Numbered from the stretch's first letter, positions 16,692 to 27,082 are shown. The stretch is 64,000 nucleotides of DNA from Rhizobium sp. Q54 (GCA_945947575.1 CAMEYM010000013.1:19617-83616); one strand, 5' to 3'. Numbers and translations: made by a program. The notes: generated by a model from the sequence alone, not told the origin.

Positions 16692-18902
16692 ATGACCACG
16701 GCAGACGAGCAGGCCGCCCGCCATCGCGCGGATCAGGCCCTGCAGGACGCCACGCCCCCGAGACAGCCCCGGCCTTCCCCCGAGGCGGTCGCATCCCTGG
16801 CCAAGTCGCCGGAGCGCTTCCTGAACCGCGAGCTTTCGTGGCTGGCATTCAACGAGCGTGTCCTCGAAGAGGCAGGCAATCCGCGTCATCCGCTCCTGGA
16901 GCGGTTGCGGTTCCTGTCGATCTCGGCGACCAACCTCGACGAGTTCTTCACGGTCCGCGTCGCCGGCCTGTGGGGTCAGGTCAAGGCGGGGGTCAAGCAG
17001 ACCTCCGACGACGGCCTCACGCCGGCGCAGCAGCTCGAGCGCATCAACGAGCGCGCCAACGTCCTGATGGCCGAGCAGCAGCGCACGTGGGGACTGCTGC
17101 GCGGTCTGTTGCGCGAGGCCGGCATCTCCGTGGTCGACTCGTCCGAGCTCACGTCCTCGGACCGCGACTGGCTCGAGAGCTATTTCCTCGAGCAGGTGTT
17201 CCCCCTGCTGACACCGATCGCCGCCGACCCGGCGCACCCGTTCCCGTTCCTGCCGAACCTCGGCTTCGCCTTGGTGCTGCAGCTGCGCCGGCGCCAGGAC
17301 AACCAGGGGCTCACTGCGGTGTTGCCGCTGCCGCCGCAGGTGCGCCGCTTCTTGCGCCTGCCCGGCGAGGCGATCCGCTTCCTCTCGCTGGAAAACCTCG
17401 TCGAGCAGTTCCTCGACCGGTTGTTCCCCGGCTACGAGATGGTTGGCCGCGGCTTGCTGCGCATCCTGCGCGACTCCGATATTGAAGTCGAAGAAGAAGC
17501 CGAAGATCTGGTGCGCTACTTCGAGCTCGCCATCAAGCGGCGCCGGCGCGGCAACGTTATCCGCCTCAAGGTCGATGCGGCGATGCCGCCGGACCTGCGC
17601 CGCTTCGTCGCCCATGAGCTCGGCATCGCCGAGGAGTCCGTCACGGTCACCGACGGCATCTTGGGTCTCGGCGACACCTCGCAGCTGATCATCGAGGATC
17701 GCCCCGACCTGCTGTTCGAGCCCTACACGCCGCGCTACCCGGAACGCGTGAAGGAATCCGGCGGCGACGTTGCCCGTGCCATCCAGCAGAAGGACATCCT
17801 CGTCCACCACCCGTACGAGACGTTCCGCACGGTGGTCGATTTCATCGTGCAGGCCGCGGCCGATCCCGCCGTCATCGCCATCAAGCAGACGCTTTATCGC
17901 ATCGGCAAGGATTCGGCGATCGTCGCCGCCCTCATCGAGGCGGCCGAGGCGGGCAAGAACGTCACCGCGCTGGTCGAGCTCAAAGCGCGCTTCGACGAAG
18001 CGGCCAACATCAAGTGGGCGCGCGACCTGGAGCGCGCGGGCGTGCACGTCGTCTACGGCTTCGTCACGCTCAAGACTCACGCCAAGGTCTCGCTGGTGGT
18101 GCGCCAGGAAGGCGGCGCGCTGGTCAGCTACGTTCACCTCGGCACCGGCAACTATCATCCGACGACGGCGAAGATCTATACGGACCTGTCGCTATTCACG
18201 TCGGATCCCGCCATCGGCCGCGATGCCGCGCACGTGTTCAACTACATGACCGGCACAGCGCCGCCGCCCAAGCTGGAGAAGCTCGTCATCGCGCCGCGCG
18301 ACTTGCGCAACACGATTCTGCGGCTGATCGAGAACGAGATCGCCCACGCGCGGGCAGGGCGCCCGGCCGCGATCTGGGCCAAGCTCAACGCCCTCGTCGA
18401 TCCGCAGACCATCGATGCGCTGTACCGCGCCAGTCAGGCCGACGTCTCCATTGACCTCGTCGTGCGCGGCATCTGCTGCCTGCGTCCGGGCATCGCCGGC
18501 TTCTCCGACAACATCCGGGTGAAGAGCATCGTCGGCCGCTTCCTGGAGCACGGCCGCATCGTTTGCTTCGGCGACGGCCACGGCCTGCCGCATCCGGAGG
18601 CGAAGGTGTTCATCGAGTCGGCCGACTGGATGCCGCGCAACTTCGACCGCCGAGTCGAGGTGCTGGCGCCGATCGAGAACGCCACCGTGCATCGCCAGGT
18701 GCTCGACGAGATCATGGGTGCGCTGCTGCGAGACCAAGCCCAGTCGTGGATCGAGGGGCCGGACGGCAACTACACGCGCGTCGCGTCGGGACCAAACGCC
18801 TTCTCGGCGCACTCGTACTTCATGACCAACCCGAGCCTGTCCGGTCGCGGCAAGGCATTGCGCGCCAAACCGAGTGCCAAGCTTGTCCCTGACAACCGCT
18901 GA
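16692..18902 (+). CDS. ppk: Polyphosphate kinase 1
   Basis: Ppk1 reversibly makes inorganic polyphosphate from ATP. The 736-residue protein has the N-terminal helical domain ([34 protein letters not shown]), the head domain, and the two phospholipase-D-like C domains: [16 protein letters not shown] segment with the autophosphorylated His near 463 ([13 protein letters not shown]), HLGTGNYHP, and a second His near [14 protein letters not shown] 24-residue N-terminal extension rich in Ala/Pro precedes the family start. The ribosome site is GGAAAGGA before the ATG. ppx follows, overlapping by 29 bases, the conserved ppk-ppx pair. Confidence 0.97.
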   Translation: MTTADEQAARHRADQALQDATPPRQPRPSPEAVASLAKSPERFLNRELSWLAFNERVLEEAGNPRHPLLERLRFLSISATNLDEFFTVRVAGLWGQVKAGVKQTSDDGLTPAQQLERINERANVLMAEQQRTWGLLRGLLREAGISVVDSSELTSSDRDWLESYFLEQVFPLLTPIAADPAHPFPFLPNLGFALVLQLRRRQDNQGLTAVLPLPPQVRRFLRLPGEAIRFLSLENLVEQFLDRLFPGYEMVGRGLLRILRDSDIEVEEEAEDLVRYFELAIKRRRRGNVIRLKVDAAMPPDLRRFVAHELGIAEESVTVTDGILGLGDTSQLIIEDRPDLLFEPYTPRYPERVKESGGDVARAIQQKDILVHHPYETFRTVVDFIVQAAADPAVIAIKQTLYRIGKDSAIVAALIEAAEAGKNVTALVELKARFDEAANIKWARDLERAGVHVVYGFVTLKTHAKVSLVVRQEGGALVSYVHLGTGNYHPTTAKIYTDLSLFTSDPAIGRDAAHVFNYMTGTAPPPKLEKLVIAPRDLRNTILRLIENEIAHARAGRPAAIWAKLNALVDPQTIDALYRASQADVSIDLVVRGICCLRPGIAGFSDNIRVKSIVGRFLEHGRIVCFGDGHGLPHPEAKVFIESADWMPRNFDRRVEVLAPIENATVHRQVLDEIMGALLRDQAQSWIEGPDGNYTRVASGPNAFSAHSYFMTNPSLSGRGKALRAKPSAKLVPDNR

Positions 18903-20403
18903 GATCCCACGCTCGGCGGCGCGCCAGCCCGCCGCCACCGGCGAGCGGCGCTTGGCCGTGATCGACGTCGGCTCGAACTCGGTGCGTCTCGTCGTCTACG
19001 AGGGCCTAGTGCGCGCGCCCCTGTCGATCTTCAACGAGAAGGTCCTGGCCGGCCTCGGCCGCGGCCTGCGCGAGTCCCAGCGCCTCAATCCCGAGGGGCG
19101 CAAGCGCGCGCTCGCCGCCATCGACCGGTTCGTGGCGCTGGCGGGTGCGCTCGGCGCGGGCTTGCCGGAGATCGTTGCCACGGCCGCGGTGCGCGACGCC
19201 ACCGACGGCGCCGAGTTCGTCGCGCTCATCGAAAAGCGCACTGGGCATGCGGTGCAAGTGCTGCGCGGCCAGGAGGAGGCGCGCCTCTCTGCGCTCGGCG
19301 TGTGCGCCGCCATCTTGGAAGCCGACGGCATCATGGGCGACCTCGGCGGCGGCAGCCTCGAACTCATGCAGATCGGCCAGGGCAAGCCGGGCGAGGGCGT
19401 CACCCTGCCGCTGGGCACCCTCATGCTCGCCGGCAGCACGCGCCCGAAAGCGGCCGAGACCGTTACGGCGGCGCTCGGTCAGCTGGAATGGTTGTGGAAG
19501 CAGAACGGCGGCCGCACGTTCTACGCGGTCGGCGGCGCCTGGCGCAGCTTCGCGCGCCTCGACATGACGCGGAAGAACTACCCGCTGCACATCGTCCACC
19601 ACTACCGCATGGGCGCCACCGAGGCGATGAAGCTCGCCGAGGCGATCGCCGGCCTGTCGGAGAAGTCCGTGCAGGGCCTGCAAGGCATCGACAAGGGCCG
19701 CGCCGACACCATGCCGCTCGCTGCGCTGGTGCTGGGACGCATCCTCTATATGTCGAACGCCAAGGACGTGGTGTTCTCGGCCAACGGCGTGCGCGAGGGC
19801 GTGATGCACGACCGCCTGTCGCCGCGCGCCCGCAACAGCGATCCGCTGCTCGAGGTGGTGGCGCGCATGGTCAATCGCACCGGTCGCGGCGCCGCGGTCG
19901 GCGAGGAATTGCGCCGCTGGACCGATCCGCTGTTCGCCGACGAATCCCTCCCCGACGGTCGCATGCGCAGCGCCGCATGCTTGTTGTCCGACATCGCCTG
20001 GATGGTGCACCCGGACTATCGCACCGCCGAGGCGGTCAGCACGATCCTGCACGCGCCATTCGTCGGCATTGACCACCCCGGCCGCGCGTTCGTTGCCCTC
20101 TCGGTCGGCGCGCGCTACGACGATGAAGAGGCACCCGACCGCATCGAGCAGGCGCGTTCCATCCTCGATGACAAGGACCAGCAGCGCGCCGAGCGCCTCG
20201 GCCGCGCTCTGCGCCTCGGCCATACGCTGTGCGGTGGCGCCGCCGGCGTGCTACCGGCGACGAAGCTGACGCTGTCGTCCGACTCCCTCAAGCTCAGCGT
20301 GCCGCCGCGTCACGCGACATTGCTCGGTGAGAAGATCGAGAAGCGTCTCGAGTCGCTCGCCAAGGCCTTCAGCCGCAAGCCCGAGGTTAGCGTCGAGGGC
20401 TGA
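18874..20403 (+). CDS. ppx: Exopolyphosphatase/guanosine pentaphosphatase (Ppx/GppA)
   Basis: A 509-residue enzyme of the ASKHA fold that hydrolyses polyphosphate or pppGpp. Visible motifs: [14 protein letters not shown] (phosphate loop 1), [28 protein letters not shown] (second phosphate loop) and a C-terminal HD-like region with HHYRMG and AADLLSD-type segments ([15 protein letters not shown]). The GTG start at 18874 overlaps ppk by 29 bases; a later start near the Rossmann-like strand is possible. Together with ppk it sets the polyphosphate pool. Confidence 0.95.
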   Translation: MPSLSLTTAEIPRSAARQPAATGERRLAVIDVGSNSVRLVVYEGLVRAPLSIFNEKVLAGLGRGLRESQRLNPEGRKRALAAIDRFVALAGALGAGLPEIVATAAVRDATDGAEFVALIEKRTGHAVQVLRGQEEARLSALGVCAAILEADGIMGDLGGGSLELMQIGQGKPGEGVTLPLGTLMLAGSTRPKAAETVTAALGQLEWLWKQNGGRTFYAVGGAWRSFARLDMTRKNYPLHIVHHYRMGATEAMKLAEAIAGLSEKSVQGLQGIDKGRADTMPLAALVLGRILYMSNAKDVVFSANGVREGVMHDRLSPRARNSDPLLEVVARMVNRTGRGAAVGEELRRWTDPLFADESLPDGRMRSAACLLSDIAWMVHPDYRTAEAVSTILHAPFVGIDHPGRAFVALSVGARYDDEEAPDRIEQARSILDDKDQQRAERLGRALRLGHTLCGGAAGVLPATKLTLSSDSLKLSVPPRHATLLGEKIEKRLESLAKAFSRKPEVSVEG

Positions 20404-20455
20404 CGCGCGTGCAGTGCGTTCCGTTCGACTCTCCGCTGACGGTTCAACTCCGTCG

Positions 20456-21652
20456 CTAGCCGGCGGCTTTGACGCGCGGCGGCGCTTCCTCGGCCATGCG
20501 AGGCAACGTCACCAGTTCGACGCCTTTGCCCTTGCGCGCCGCCAATGCGACCTGGCCATTTACCAGGCGCACGGCGTCCTCGCCGAACACTTCGTTGCGC
20601 CAGCCGTGCAGGCAGCGCGACTCGTCGCTCGTGCCGGCGGCGATGTCCTCGAGCTCCTCGCTCGAAGCGACCAGTTGCTGGGCGACGTCGTGCTCCTCGC
20701 ACTTCATCTTGAGCAGCACCTTGAGCAGCGCCACCATCGGGCCGATGCCCGATGGCACGCGGCGCATCTTGTCGCGCTTGGGCAGGCTGGATTCGGGCAG
20801 CGCCAGCGCCGTCTGCACCGACTCGAGCAGGGTGCCGCCTGAGGAACCTTCGGCGAGGCCCTTCGAGATGCCGCGGATACGGGCGAGCTCGGCGCGGTCG
20901 CGCGGCGGATGCGCAGCCACCGCGATCAGCGTCTCGTCGCGCAGCACGCGGCTGCGTGCCAGGTCGCGCGTCTGTGCCTCGCGCTCGCGCCAAGCCGCGA
21001 CTTCGCGCAGCACGACCAGGAAGCGCGGATCGGTCGAGCGCACCTTGAGGCGCTCCCACGCCTCATGCGGCTCCGTCACATAGGTCGCCGGTTCGGTGAT
21101 GGCCGCCATCTCCTCGGCCACCCAGGCGGTGCGGTCGGTGTCGTCGAGGCGCTTGTTCAGCTTCTCGTACACCGTGCGCAGATGCACCACGTCGTCGAGC
21201 GCATAGCGCAGTTGGCGGTCGGTGAGAGGACGCCGGCGCCAATCGGTGAAGCGCGAGTGCTTGTCCAGGCGCGCGTTGGCGAGACGAGTCACCAAGGTTT
21301 CGTAGCTCACCGACTCGCCGAAGCCGCACACCATCGCCGCGATCTGCGTGTCGAACACCGGCGTCGGCGCCTTGCCCGACAGGTGCAGGAAAATCTCGAT
21401 GTCCTGCCGTCCGGCATGGAACACCTTGAGCGTCTCCTTGCGTGCCAGCAGATCCAGCAGCGGCGACAGGTCGATGCCGGGCGCCAGCGCGTCCACTGCG
21501 ACGGCGTCCTCGGCGTCGGCAATCTGTGCCAGGCACAACTGCGGCCAGTACGTCGTCTCGCGGATGAACTCGGTGTCGATGGTGACGTAGGGCGCCGCCG
21601 CAAAGCGCTTGCAAACTGCCGCCAGCGAGGCCGTATCGGTTACTAAGGTCAT
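20456..21652 (-). CDS. rnd: Ribonuclease D
   Basis: A 398-residue DEDD-type 3'-5' exoribonuclease that trims tRNA and other small RNAs. The catalytic acids are seen in YVTIDTEFIRETTYWP (Exo I), VFHAGRQDIEIF (Exo II) and YALDDVVHL (Exo III with Tyr/Asp). The C-terminal part has HRDC-like segments (LARSRVLRDETLIAVAAHPPRDRAEL). The ATG at 21652 is used; the longer ORF upstream is non-coding in style. It lies between ppx and aspS, divergent from aspS, a conserved arrangement. Confidence 0.95.
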   Translation of the reverse strand: MTLVTDTASLAAVCKRFAAAPYVTIDTEFIRETTYWPQLCLAQIADAEDAVAVDALAPGIDLSPLLDLLARKETLKVFHAGRQDIEIFLHLSGKAPTPVFDTQIAAMVCGFGESVSYETLVTRLANARLDKHSRFTDWRRRPLTDRQLRYALDDVVHLRTVYEKLNKRLDDTDRTAWVAEEMAAITEPATYVTEPHEAWERLKVRSTDPRFLVVLREVAAWREREAQTRDLARSRVLRDETLIAVAAHPPRDRAELARIRGISKGLAEGSSGGTLLESVQTALALPESSLPKRDKMRRVPSGIGPMVALLKVLLKMKCEEHDVAQQLVASSEELEDIAAGTSDESRCLHGWRNEVFGEDAVRLVNGQVALAARKGKGVELVTLPRMAEEAPPRVKAAG

Positions 21653-21890
21653 GGCGCCGTGTTCTACACGAAAGCCCGGGCCAGGGGGTAGCTGAACCGC
21701 CCGGCACGGTGCGGCCTCGAGGGGCTGCGCGGCCTTGACAATGCCACTCGGGACGTGCGGCACTCCGGCCGCTTCCGGCCAGCCCGGCCATCGCTTCAGG
21801 CCAACCCCGGAAGCGGCACCCAATCACGGTTCGCTGAACGTCGCGCGGAACGCGCGCGGCGCCTGGCGCCACTGAAGGAAGAGCCACCCT

Positions 21891-23693
21891 ATGGCCCTGC
21901 ACCCCTATCGTACCCACACTGCCGGCGACCTGCGCGCGTCGCACGTCGGGCAGGTGGTGAAGCTCTCGGGCTGGGTCCATCGCAAGCGCGACCACGGCAA
22001 CCTCCTGTTCATCGACCTGCGCGACCATTACGGCATCACCCAGTGCGTGGTGGAGCAGGGGGAGCCCACCTTTGTGGGTGCGGATTCCCTCCGGGCCGAA
22101 AGCGTGGTCACGGTGCTGGGCCGGGTCGTGGCCCGCAGTCCAGAAACGATCAACCCCACGCTGCCCACCGGCGCCGTCGAGGTTCGCATCGGCGCCTTGG
22201 ACGTCTTGTCGGCCGCCGAGGAGTTGCCGATCCAGGTGTTCGGTGACCACGACTATCCGGAAGACTTGCGCCTGCGCTATCGCTACCTCGATCTGCGCCG
22301 CGACAAGCTGCACCAGAACATCATCCTGCGCAGCAAGGTGATCACCTCAATCCGCCGCCGCATGGTGGAGCAGGGCTTCACGGAATATCAGACGCCGATT
22401 TTGACGGCATCGAGCCCGGAAGGCGCGCGCGACTACCTCGTGCCGAGCCGTATCCACCCCGGCAAGTTCTACGCCCTGCCGCAGGCGCCGCAGCAGTTCA
22501 AGCAGCTCTACATGGTGGCGGGCTTCGATCGCTACTTCCAGATCGCGCCGTGTTTCCGCGACGAGGACGCGCGCGCCGACCGCTCGCCCGGCGAGTTCTA
22601 CCAGCTCGATGTCGAGATGAGCTTCGTCGAGCAGGAAGACGTCTTCAAGGCGATCGAGCCGGTGATGCACGGCATCTTCACGGAGTTCGCTCCCACCAAG
22701 AAGGTGACGCCGAACCCGTTCCCGCGCATCGCGTATCGCGAGTCGATGCTCAAGTACGGCAACGACAAGCCCGACCTGCGCAACCCGATCGTCATCGCCG
22801 ACGTCACCGACGCCTTCAAGGGCTCCGGCTTCGGCATCTTCGCCAAGGCCATCGACGCAGGCTCGGTCGTGCGCGCCATTCCGGCGCCCGGCTCGGCCGG
22901 CCAGCCGCGCTCGTTCTTCGACAAGATGAACGACTGGGCCAAGGAAGAGGGATGGCCGGGTCTCGGCTACATCATTTTCGAGGGTGATGCCGCCAAGGGA
23001 CCTATCGCCGGCAAGCTCGATGCCGCGCGCCTCGACGCGATCAAGAAGGCCGCGAACCTCAAATCGGGCGACGCCGTGTTCTTCGCCGCCGACAAGCCCA
23101 ACAAGGCCGCGCAGCTCGCCGGCTTGGCGCGCACGCGGCTCGGCAACGAGCTCGGCCTGATCGAGAAGGACGCGTTCCGCTTCTGCTGGATCGTCGACTT
23201 CCCGATGTTCGAGTTCAGCGAGACCGACCAAAAGATCGACTTCTCGCACAACCCGTTCTCGATGCCCCAGGGCGGCGGGGAGGCCCTGACGACGCAGGAC
23301 CCGCTCGACATCCTCGCCTACCAGTACGACATCGTCTGCAACGGCGTGGAGCTGTCCTCCGGCGCCATCCGCAATCACTTGCCCGAGGTGATGGTCAAGG
23401 CGTTCGAGATCGCCGGCTACACCCGCAAGGACGTCGAGGAACGCTTCGGCGGCATGTTCTCCGCGTTCCACTACGGCGCACCACCGCACGGCGGCACGGC
23501 TCCGGGCATCGACCGCATCGTCATGCTCCTCGCCGAGGAACCGAACCTGCGCGAGGTCGTCGCCTTCCCGATGACTCAGAGAGCCGAAGACCTGCTCATG
23601 GGCGCCCCCGCGCCGGTCAGCGAGAAGCAGCTGCGCGAAGTCCACATCCGCGTCCAGCTGCCCGCGGCGATGCAAAAAAAGGCAGCGACGTAG
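21891..23693 (+). CDS. aspS: Aspartyl-tRNA synthetase, probably non-discriminating
   Basis: A 600-residue class II synthetase charging tRNA-Asp (and probably tRNA-Asn). Anticodon domain about 1-110 ([22 protein letters not shown]), motif 2 [24 protein letters not shown], bacterial insertion domain about 285-420, motif 3 [16 protein letters not shown]. His at position 35 in RKRDHGN corresponds to the residue reported to allow tRNA-Asn recognition in Pseudomonas aeruginosa, where E. coli has Leu, so Asn-tRNA is probably made by the GatCAB route; this is inference from family knowledge. Divergent from rnd, 238 bases away. Confidence 0.97.
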   Translation: MALHPYRTHTAGDLRASHVGQVVKLSGWVHRKRDHGNLLFIDLRDHYGITQCVVEQGEPTFVGADSLRAESVVTVLGRVVARSPETINPTLPTGAVEVRIGALDVLSAAEELPIQVFGDHDYPEDLRLRYRYLDLRRDKLHQNIILRSKVITSIRRRMVEQGFTEYQTPILTASSPEGARDYLVPSRIHPGKFYALPQAPQQFKQLYMVAGFDRYFQIAPCFRDEDARADRSPGEFYQLDVEMSFVEQEDVFKAIEPVMHGIFTEFAPTKKVTPNPFPRIAYRESMLKYGNDKPDLRNPIVIADVTDAFKGSGFGIFAKAIDAGSVVRAIPAPGSAGQPRSFFDKMNDWAKEEGWPGLGYIIFEGDAAKGPIAGKLDAARLDAIKKAANLKSGDAVFFAADKPNKAAQLAGLARTRLGNELGLIEKDAFRFCWIVDFPMFEFSETDQKIDFSHNPFSMPQGGGEALTTQDPLDILAYQYDIVCNGVELSSGAIRNHLPEVMVKAFEIAGYTRKDVEERFGGMFSAFHYGAPPHGGTAPGIDRIVMLLAEEPNLREVVAFPMTQRAEDLLMGAPAPVSEKQLREVHIRVQLPAAMQKKAAT

Positions 23694-23722
23694 CGCGAAG
23701 CCGGCGGCTGGCCAGGGTTTCT

Positions 23723-23749
23723 GCGGCTTTCGCGAACGCGAGAGCCCGC
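23723..23749 (+). terminator. Possible terminator after aspS
   Basis: A GC-rich imperfect hairpin (GCGGCTTTCGCG opposite GCGAGAGCCCGC) 30 bases past the aspS stop, without a clear T-tract. The rest of the 23694-23966 gap shows no gene I can support. Confidence 0.35.
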
Positions 23750-23966
23750 AACTCGCCCGTATCGCCACCGAATCTACGCCGTTCTTCTCCCGTATCTTTC
23801 CCGTAGCTGCCGACGCGCGGTATCGCGTGGGCCGAGCAAGTTGGATTGCCATCAGGACGGAATCGCGCATGCCGTCGAAATGGGATCTCAGACAGCGGAC
23901 GACGAGCGGCGAGCAAAGAATCCGTGTGGCGCTTGACAGCGGATTGGTCAGGAAGAATCCGTCAAC

Positions 23967-24239
23967 TCACACCAAGTTGAGGTGAGCACGGTGCAGAACT
24001 ACTTCGCTTCGGCGGACGTCGGTGAACTTGAACAGCGGGCCGCCCCTGAGCGCCAGGAACTCGACGCCGTCGAGCACGAAGCTCCCCGACATCACCATGC
24101 CCTCGGGCATCGGCCCGCCCGTGGGCGCCCGGTTCATGCCGGTGACATTCGAGTTCTTGAAGATCGAGACATAGAAGTTGATCGCCTCCTCGGCTTGGGA
24201 GTCGAACCACAGGAACGGACTGACCTTCAGGATGGCGAT
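23967..24239 (-). pseudogene. Truncated VOC/PhnB-like gene lacking a start codon
   Basis: Ninety codons resembling the first half of a PhnB-like VOC (glyoxalase-fold) protein: KVSPFLWFDSQAEEAINFYVSIFKNS, then MVMSGSFVLDGVEFLALRGGPLFKFTD. The family is usually about 150-160 residues; here the frame runs into an unrelated tail and stops. The GGAGG at 24247-24251 is correctly spaced from an ATC at 24239 where an ATG would be expected, and no ATG/GTG/TTG precedes the conserved segment. It is the third gene of an ArsR-SRPBCC-VOC cluster, an arrangement common in proteobacteria. Most likely a decayed gene. Confidence 0.6.
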
Positions 24240-24265
24240 GTTCGGTCCTCCGCTGCGTGCGGCGG

Positions 24266-24766
24266 CTAGCGCTTCTGCGCCGCCGCCAGTTCCTGCACGA
24301 TCGCGTCCATGCGGTCGAAGCCGGGCCGCAGGCCCTCCTCCATCGGCGATGCGAGCACGCCGTCGCGCGCCGCGCGGGTGACATACTTCATGGTGCTCAC
24401 CATGATCGTGTTGCCGTTCTTCTCGGTGAGCTCGACCGTGTTGACGGAGTCGCCGGGGTACCACGGCTGGTCGAAGCGCTCGGTCGCGACGAGGCGCTCC
24501 GGCGATTTCACCTCGGTGTAGACGCCACCCCAGCCCATCGTGCGGCCGTCGGAGTGCGTCGTGACGAAGCGGTACTTGCCACCGACGCGCAGGTCGATGT
24601 CCGCCACGGTGAGCGTCCAGCCCTTTGGCCCGAACAGCCAACGCTTCAACAGCTCCGGCTTGGTCCAGGCGTCGAACACCAGCCGGCGTGGTGCCGAGAA
24701 AGTGCGCGTCATGCGGATCTCGGTGTCGCCGTGGGCTTCGACCTTGAGGTCTCCGGTCTTTTGCAT
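24266..24766 (-). CDS. SRPBCC (AHSA1-like) family protein
   Basis: A 166-residue START/SRPBCC-fold protein of the activator-of-Hsp90-ATPase-like (AHSA1) group: IRMTRTFSAPRRLVFDAWTKPELLKRWLFGPKGWT near the N-terminus, GGKYRFVTTHSDGRTMGWGGVYTEV in the middle and an amphipathic C-terminal helix (EEGLRPGFDRMDAIVQELAAAQ). These proteins bind hydrophobic ligands; function is usually unknown. It follows the arsR gene by ten bases on the same strand and is almost certainly controlled by it. Confidence 0.93.
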   Translation of the reverse strand: MQKTGDLKVEAHGDTEIRMTRTFSAPRRLVFDAWTKPELLKRWLFGPKGWTLTVADIDLRVGGKYRFVTTHSDGRTMGWGGVYTEVKSPERLVATERFDQPWYPGDSVNTVELTEKNGNTIMVSTMKYVTRAARDGVLASPMEEGLRPGFDRMDAIVQELAAAQKR

Positions 24767-24776
24767 GGCGAGTCTC

Positions 24777-25160
24777 CTACTTCTTGCGGATGCGGGTCTT
24801 GGAGGCGGCGCGCGCTTCGGCGGCCTTCAGTTCGTCGAGGAGGGCATCGAGCAGCTGAAACGTGCCCTCCCAATGCTTGCGGTAGTTCTCGATCCACTCG
24901 TTGGCGGCGGCGAGGGGCGCCGCCTCGAGTTTGCGTGGCCGCCGCGTCGCGTCGCGCCCGCGCGAGACGAGCCCAGCGCGCTCCAGCACCTTGAGGTGCT
25001 TGGAGATCGCCGGCTGGCTCATCGAGAAGGGCTCGGCTAGTTCCGCGACCGAGGCCTCACCGGACGCCAGCCGCGCCAGGATGGCGCGCCGCGTCGGGTC
25101 GGCCAGGGCCGCGAACGTAGCGTCGAGGTTCTTCGGCCCGGTGCTCAGCGAAAGCGACAT
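24777..25160 (-). CDS. ArsR-family winged-helix repressor
   Basis: A 127-residue regulator: FAALADPTRRAILARLASGEASVAELAEPFSMSQPAISKHLKVLERAGLVSRGRDATRRPRKLE is a typical ArsR winged helix with the recognition helix at SQPAISKHLKVLE (about residues 46-58). No metal-binding cysteines are seen, so it is the AHSA1-linked group rather than an arsenic sensor. The ATG at 25160 lies 17 bases from a pair of palindromes (25178-25205); the longer ORF from 25199 would begin inside the second palindrome. Autoregulation is therefore likely. Confidence 0.92.
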   Translation of the reverse strand: MSLSLSTGPKNLDATFAALADPTRRAILARLASGEASVAELAEPFSMSQPAISKHLKVLERAGLVSRGRDATRRPRKLEAAPLAAANEWIENYRKHWEGTFQLLDALLDELKAAEARAASKTRIRKK

Positions 25161-25177
25161 GACTGCGCCAAATCCAT

Positions 25178-25205
25178 AACCAGATGGTTCAGGAACCATA
25201 CGGTT
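25178..25205. promoter_or_regulatory. Tandem palindromic operator of the arsR cluster
   Basis: Two near-identical palindromes, AACCAGATGGTT (25178-25189) and AACCATACGGTT (25194-25205), with 16-base repeat spacing (about one and a half helical turns). They sit directly upstream of the arsR ATG and match the kind of AACCAnnTGGTT sites found ahead of AHSA1-linked ArsR genes. The repressor's own product is the obvious ligand. Confidence 0.7.
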
Positions 25206-25269
25206 ATGTATTGGGCAGAGTCAAGCGCCCCTCGAATCGAGGGCCTCAGCGATTGGATGCGGTGGACGG

Positions 25270-26091
25270 TTAGCCGACCGTCTCCGGCCGCGGCTCCCAG
25301 CGGAACAGGCGAACGGCCAACAAGCCGCCGCCGATTCCCCAGGCCGCCATCACCGCCAGGTGCGGCAGGATGGCGTAAGTGCCGCCGGCGTCGCTCCAGG
25401 CGAAGCCGCTGCCATGCAGCGTCGGGCTGAAGGCGCCCGAGAACGCGCGCGCGAAGTGCTTGAGCGGGAAGAAGTCCGCGACGGTGCCCAGCCACGCAGG
25501 CGCCGACGCCGACGGCGGGATGAACACCTCTGAGATGAATCCAAGCGGCAGCAGCGTCGCCGAGGCGATCGGCGGCGTCGCGTTGCTGTTCGGCGACAGC
25601 GCCGCCACGAGGCAGCCCAGCGCCGCAAAGCATGCGACTCCCACGACGAACGTCAGCGCCGCCGCCGGCAGCGTGTGCACGTAGATCGTCACGTCGTACA
25701 GCCACACGCCGACCACCATCATGATGAGGACCGCCAGCAAGGCGATCCAAGCGGACGACGCCAGGCGGCCGCCGAGAAACATCCACGTCGGCAGCGGCGT
25801 GCCACGCATTCGCTTCAGCACGCCGAGCTCGCGCGAGTTGACCATGTGGATGGACAGGTTCCAGTACGACGTCGAGACCGCCCCATACACCGCCAGCGCG
25901 GGCGCATAGAACTGTGCCGCGGTGACGCCGAGCGGACCGATGCGGTCGTTGCCGAACAGCGTCGCGAACACCAGCAGCATCAGCAGCGGAAAAATCAGGC
26001 TGAAGAACGCCGCCGTCGGCGAGCGCCGGAAGATGCGGTTCTCCAACCCAATCTGGCCGAGCAGCAGGCGCGCGAGCGACGGCTGTTTCAT
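25270..26091 (-). CDS. ABC-2 type transporter permease
   Basis: A 273-residue permease with about six transmembrane helices: an N-terminal helix (TAAFFSLIFPLLMLLVFATLF), several mid-helices (WIALLAVLIMMVVGVWLYD, ALTFVVGVACFAALGCLVAAL) and a last helix near the C-terminus (LAVMAAWGIGGGLLAVRLF). The layout with an extracytoplasmic stretch after the first helix is typical of ABC-2 exporters for drugs or polysaccharides. The ATG at 26091 overlaps the ATPase stop by four bases (ATGA), so the two subunits are translated together. The substrate is unknown. Confidence 0.9.
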   Translation of the reverse strand: MKQPSLARLLLGQIGLENRIFRRSPTAAFFSLIFPLLMLLVFATLFGNDRIGPLGVTAAQFYAPALAVYGAVSTSYWNLSIHMVNSRELGVLKRMRGTPLPTWMFLGGRLASSAWIALLAVLIMMVVGVWLYDVTIYVHTLPAAALTFVVGVACFAALGCLVAALSPNSNATPPIASATLLPLGFISEVFIPPSASAPAWLGTVADFFPLKHFARAFSGAFSPTLHGSGFAWSDAGGTYAILPHLAVMAAWGIGGGLLAVRLFRWEPRPETVG

Positions 26092-26987
26092 GCCGCCTGC
26101 TCCGCGATGAGGTCCAGGTACACGTCTTCGAGAGTCGGAGGCACCACCGTCAGCCCGTCCAGCTCGACGCGGCGCGCCACCGCCCAACCGGTCAGCGCAT
26201 GCAGCGCGGCGGTGGTGTCCTTCACCTCGGCCTCGATCCAGGCGCCGATCTTGCCGGCAAACGGCGGCGGCATGTCCTGCAGGGAAACGTCCGTCATCAC
26301 GCGAAATCGCACGCGCGCTCCACGGCGATGGCGATCGCCGAGCGTCGCCGGCGTGCCCTCTGCAACGATGCGCCCGTGGGCGATCACCGCGATCCGGTCG
26401 GCCAGCGCCTGCGCCTCATCCATGTAGTGAGTCGTCAGCAGGATGGTCTTGCCAAAGGTGCGGAGCGCGCGCACCAGCTCCCACGCTTGGCGGCGTGCGG
26501 ACGGATCGAATCCCGTGGTTGGCTCGTCGAGGAAGATCAGGTCCGGGTCGCCGACCAATCCCAGCGCCAGCTCTAGGCGCCGGCGCTGACCTCCCGACAG
26601 CGTGCGCACGCGCGCGCGCATCTTCTCCTGCAGCCCCACCAGGGCGATCAGCTCCTCGATCGGCCGCGCTTTGGGAAACAAGGTGGCGGTGTAGCGCACG
26701 GTCTCGATCACCGTGAGCTCGCCCTCCAGTCCGCCTTCCTGCAGAACAATGCCGATGCGCTCGCGCAGCGCGCGGCCGCCGGTGGCAGGGTCCATGCCCA
26801 GTACCGCGACCGTGCCCGCGTCGCGGTCGCGGTGTCCTTCGAGGATCTCGACTAGGCTGGTCTTTCCGGCACCGTTCGGCCCGAGCAGCGCGAACACCTC
26901 GCCCTCGGCGATGGCGAGGCTGACCCCGCTCAGAGCGGTGACGCCGCCATAGCGTTTGACGACCTTATCGACGACGATCGCCGCCAC
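26088..26987 (-). CDS. ABC transporter ATP-binding protein (ABC-2 exporter)
   Basis: A 299-residue ATPase partnered with the downstream permease. Motifs in order: Walker A GPNGAGKTS (about 35-43), Q-loop IVLQEGGLEGELTV, signature LSGGQRRR (about 131-138), Walker B DLIFLDEPTTGFDP, switch His in LLTTHYMDEA. The last 80 residues form the regulatory C-terminal extension typical of daunorubicin-resistance-like (DrrA) ATPases. The start ATG at 26987 lies 44 bases past a terminator hairpin that ends the upstream gene. Confidence 0.95.
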   Translation of the reverse strand: MAAIVVDKVVKRYGGVTALSGVSLAIAEGEVFALLGPNGAGKTSLVEILEGHRDRDAGTVAVLGMDPATGGRALRERIGIVLQEGGLEGELTVIETVRYTATLFPKARPIEELIALVGLQEKMRARVRTLSGGQRRRLELALGLVGDPDLIFLDEPTTGFDPSARRQAWELVRALRTFGKTILLTTHYMDEAQALADRIAVIAHGRIVAEGTPATLGDRHRRGARVRFRVMTDVSLQDMPPPFAGKIGAWIEAEVKDTTAALHALTGWAVARRVELDGLTVVPPTLEDVYLDLIAEQAA

Positions 26988-27030
26988 GATGGCTCCCCCA
27001 AGTTCGGGCGCAGCATACGGCCAAAACGAA

Positions 27031-27056
27031 ACGGGGAGGACCTTGGTCCTCCCCGT
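27031..27056 (-). terminator. Terminator of the dienelactone hydrolase gene
   Basis: A perfect 12-bp stem (ACGGGGAGGACC / GGTCCTCCCCGT) with a two-base apex, 26 bases past the stop on the minus strand and followed there by TTCGTTTTGG. It separates this gene from the downstream ABC-2 operon. Confidence 0.85.
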
Positions 27057-27082
27057 CGAGCTCGCCTCGGAAGCCGGAAGGG

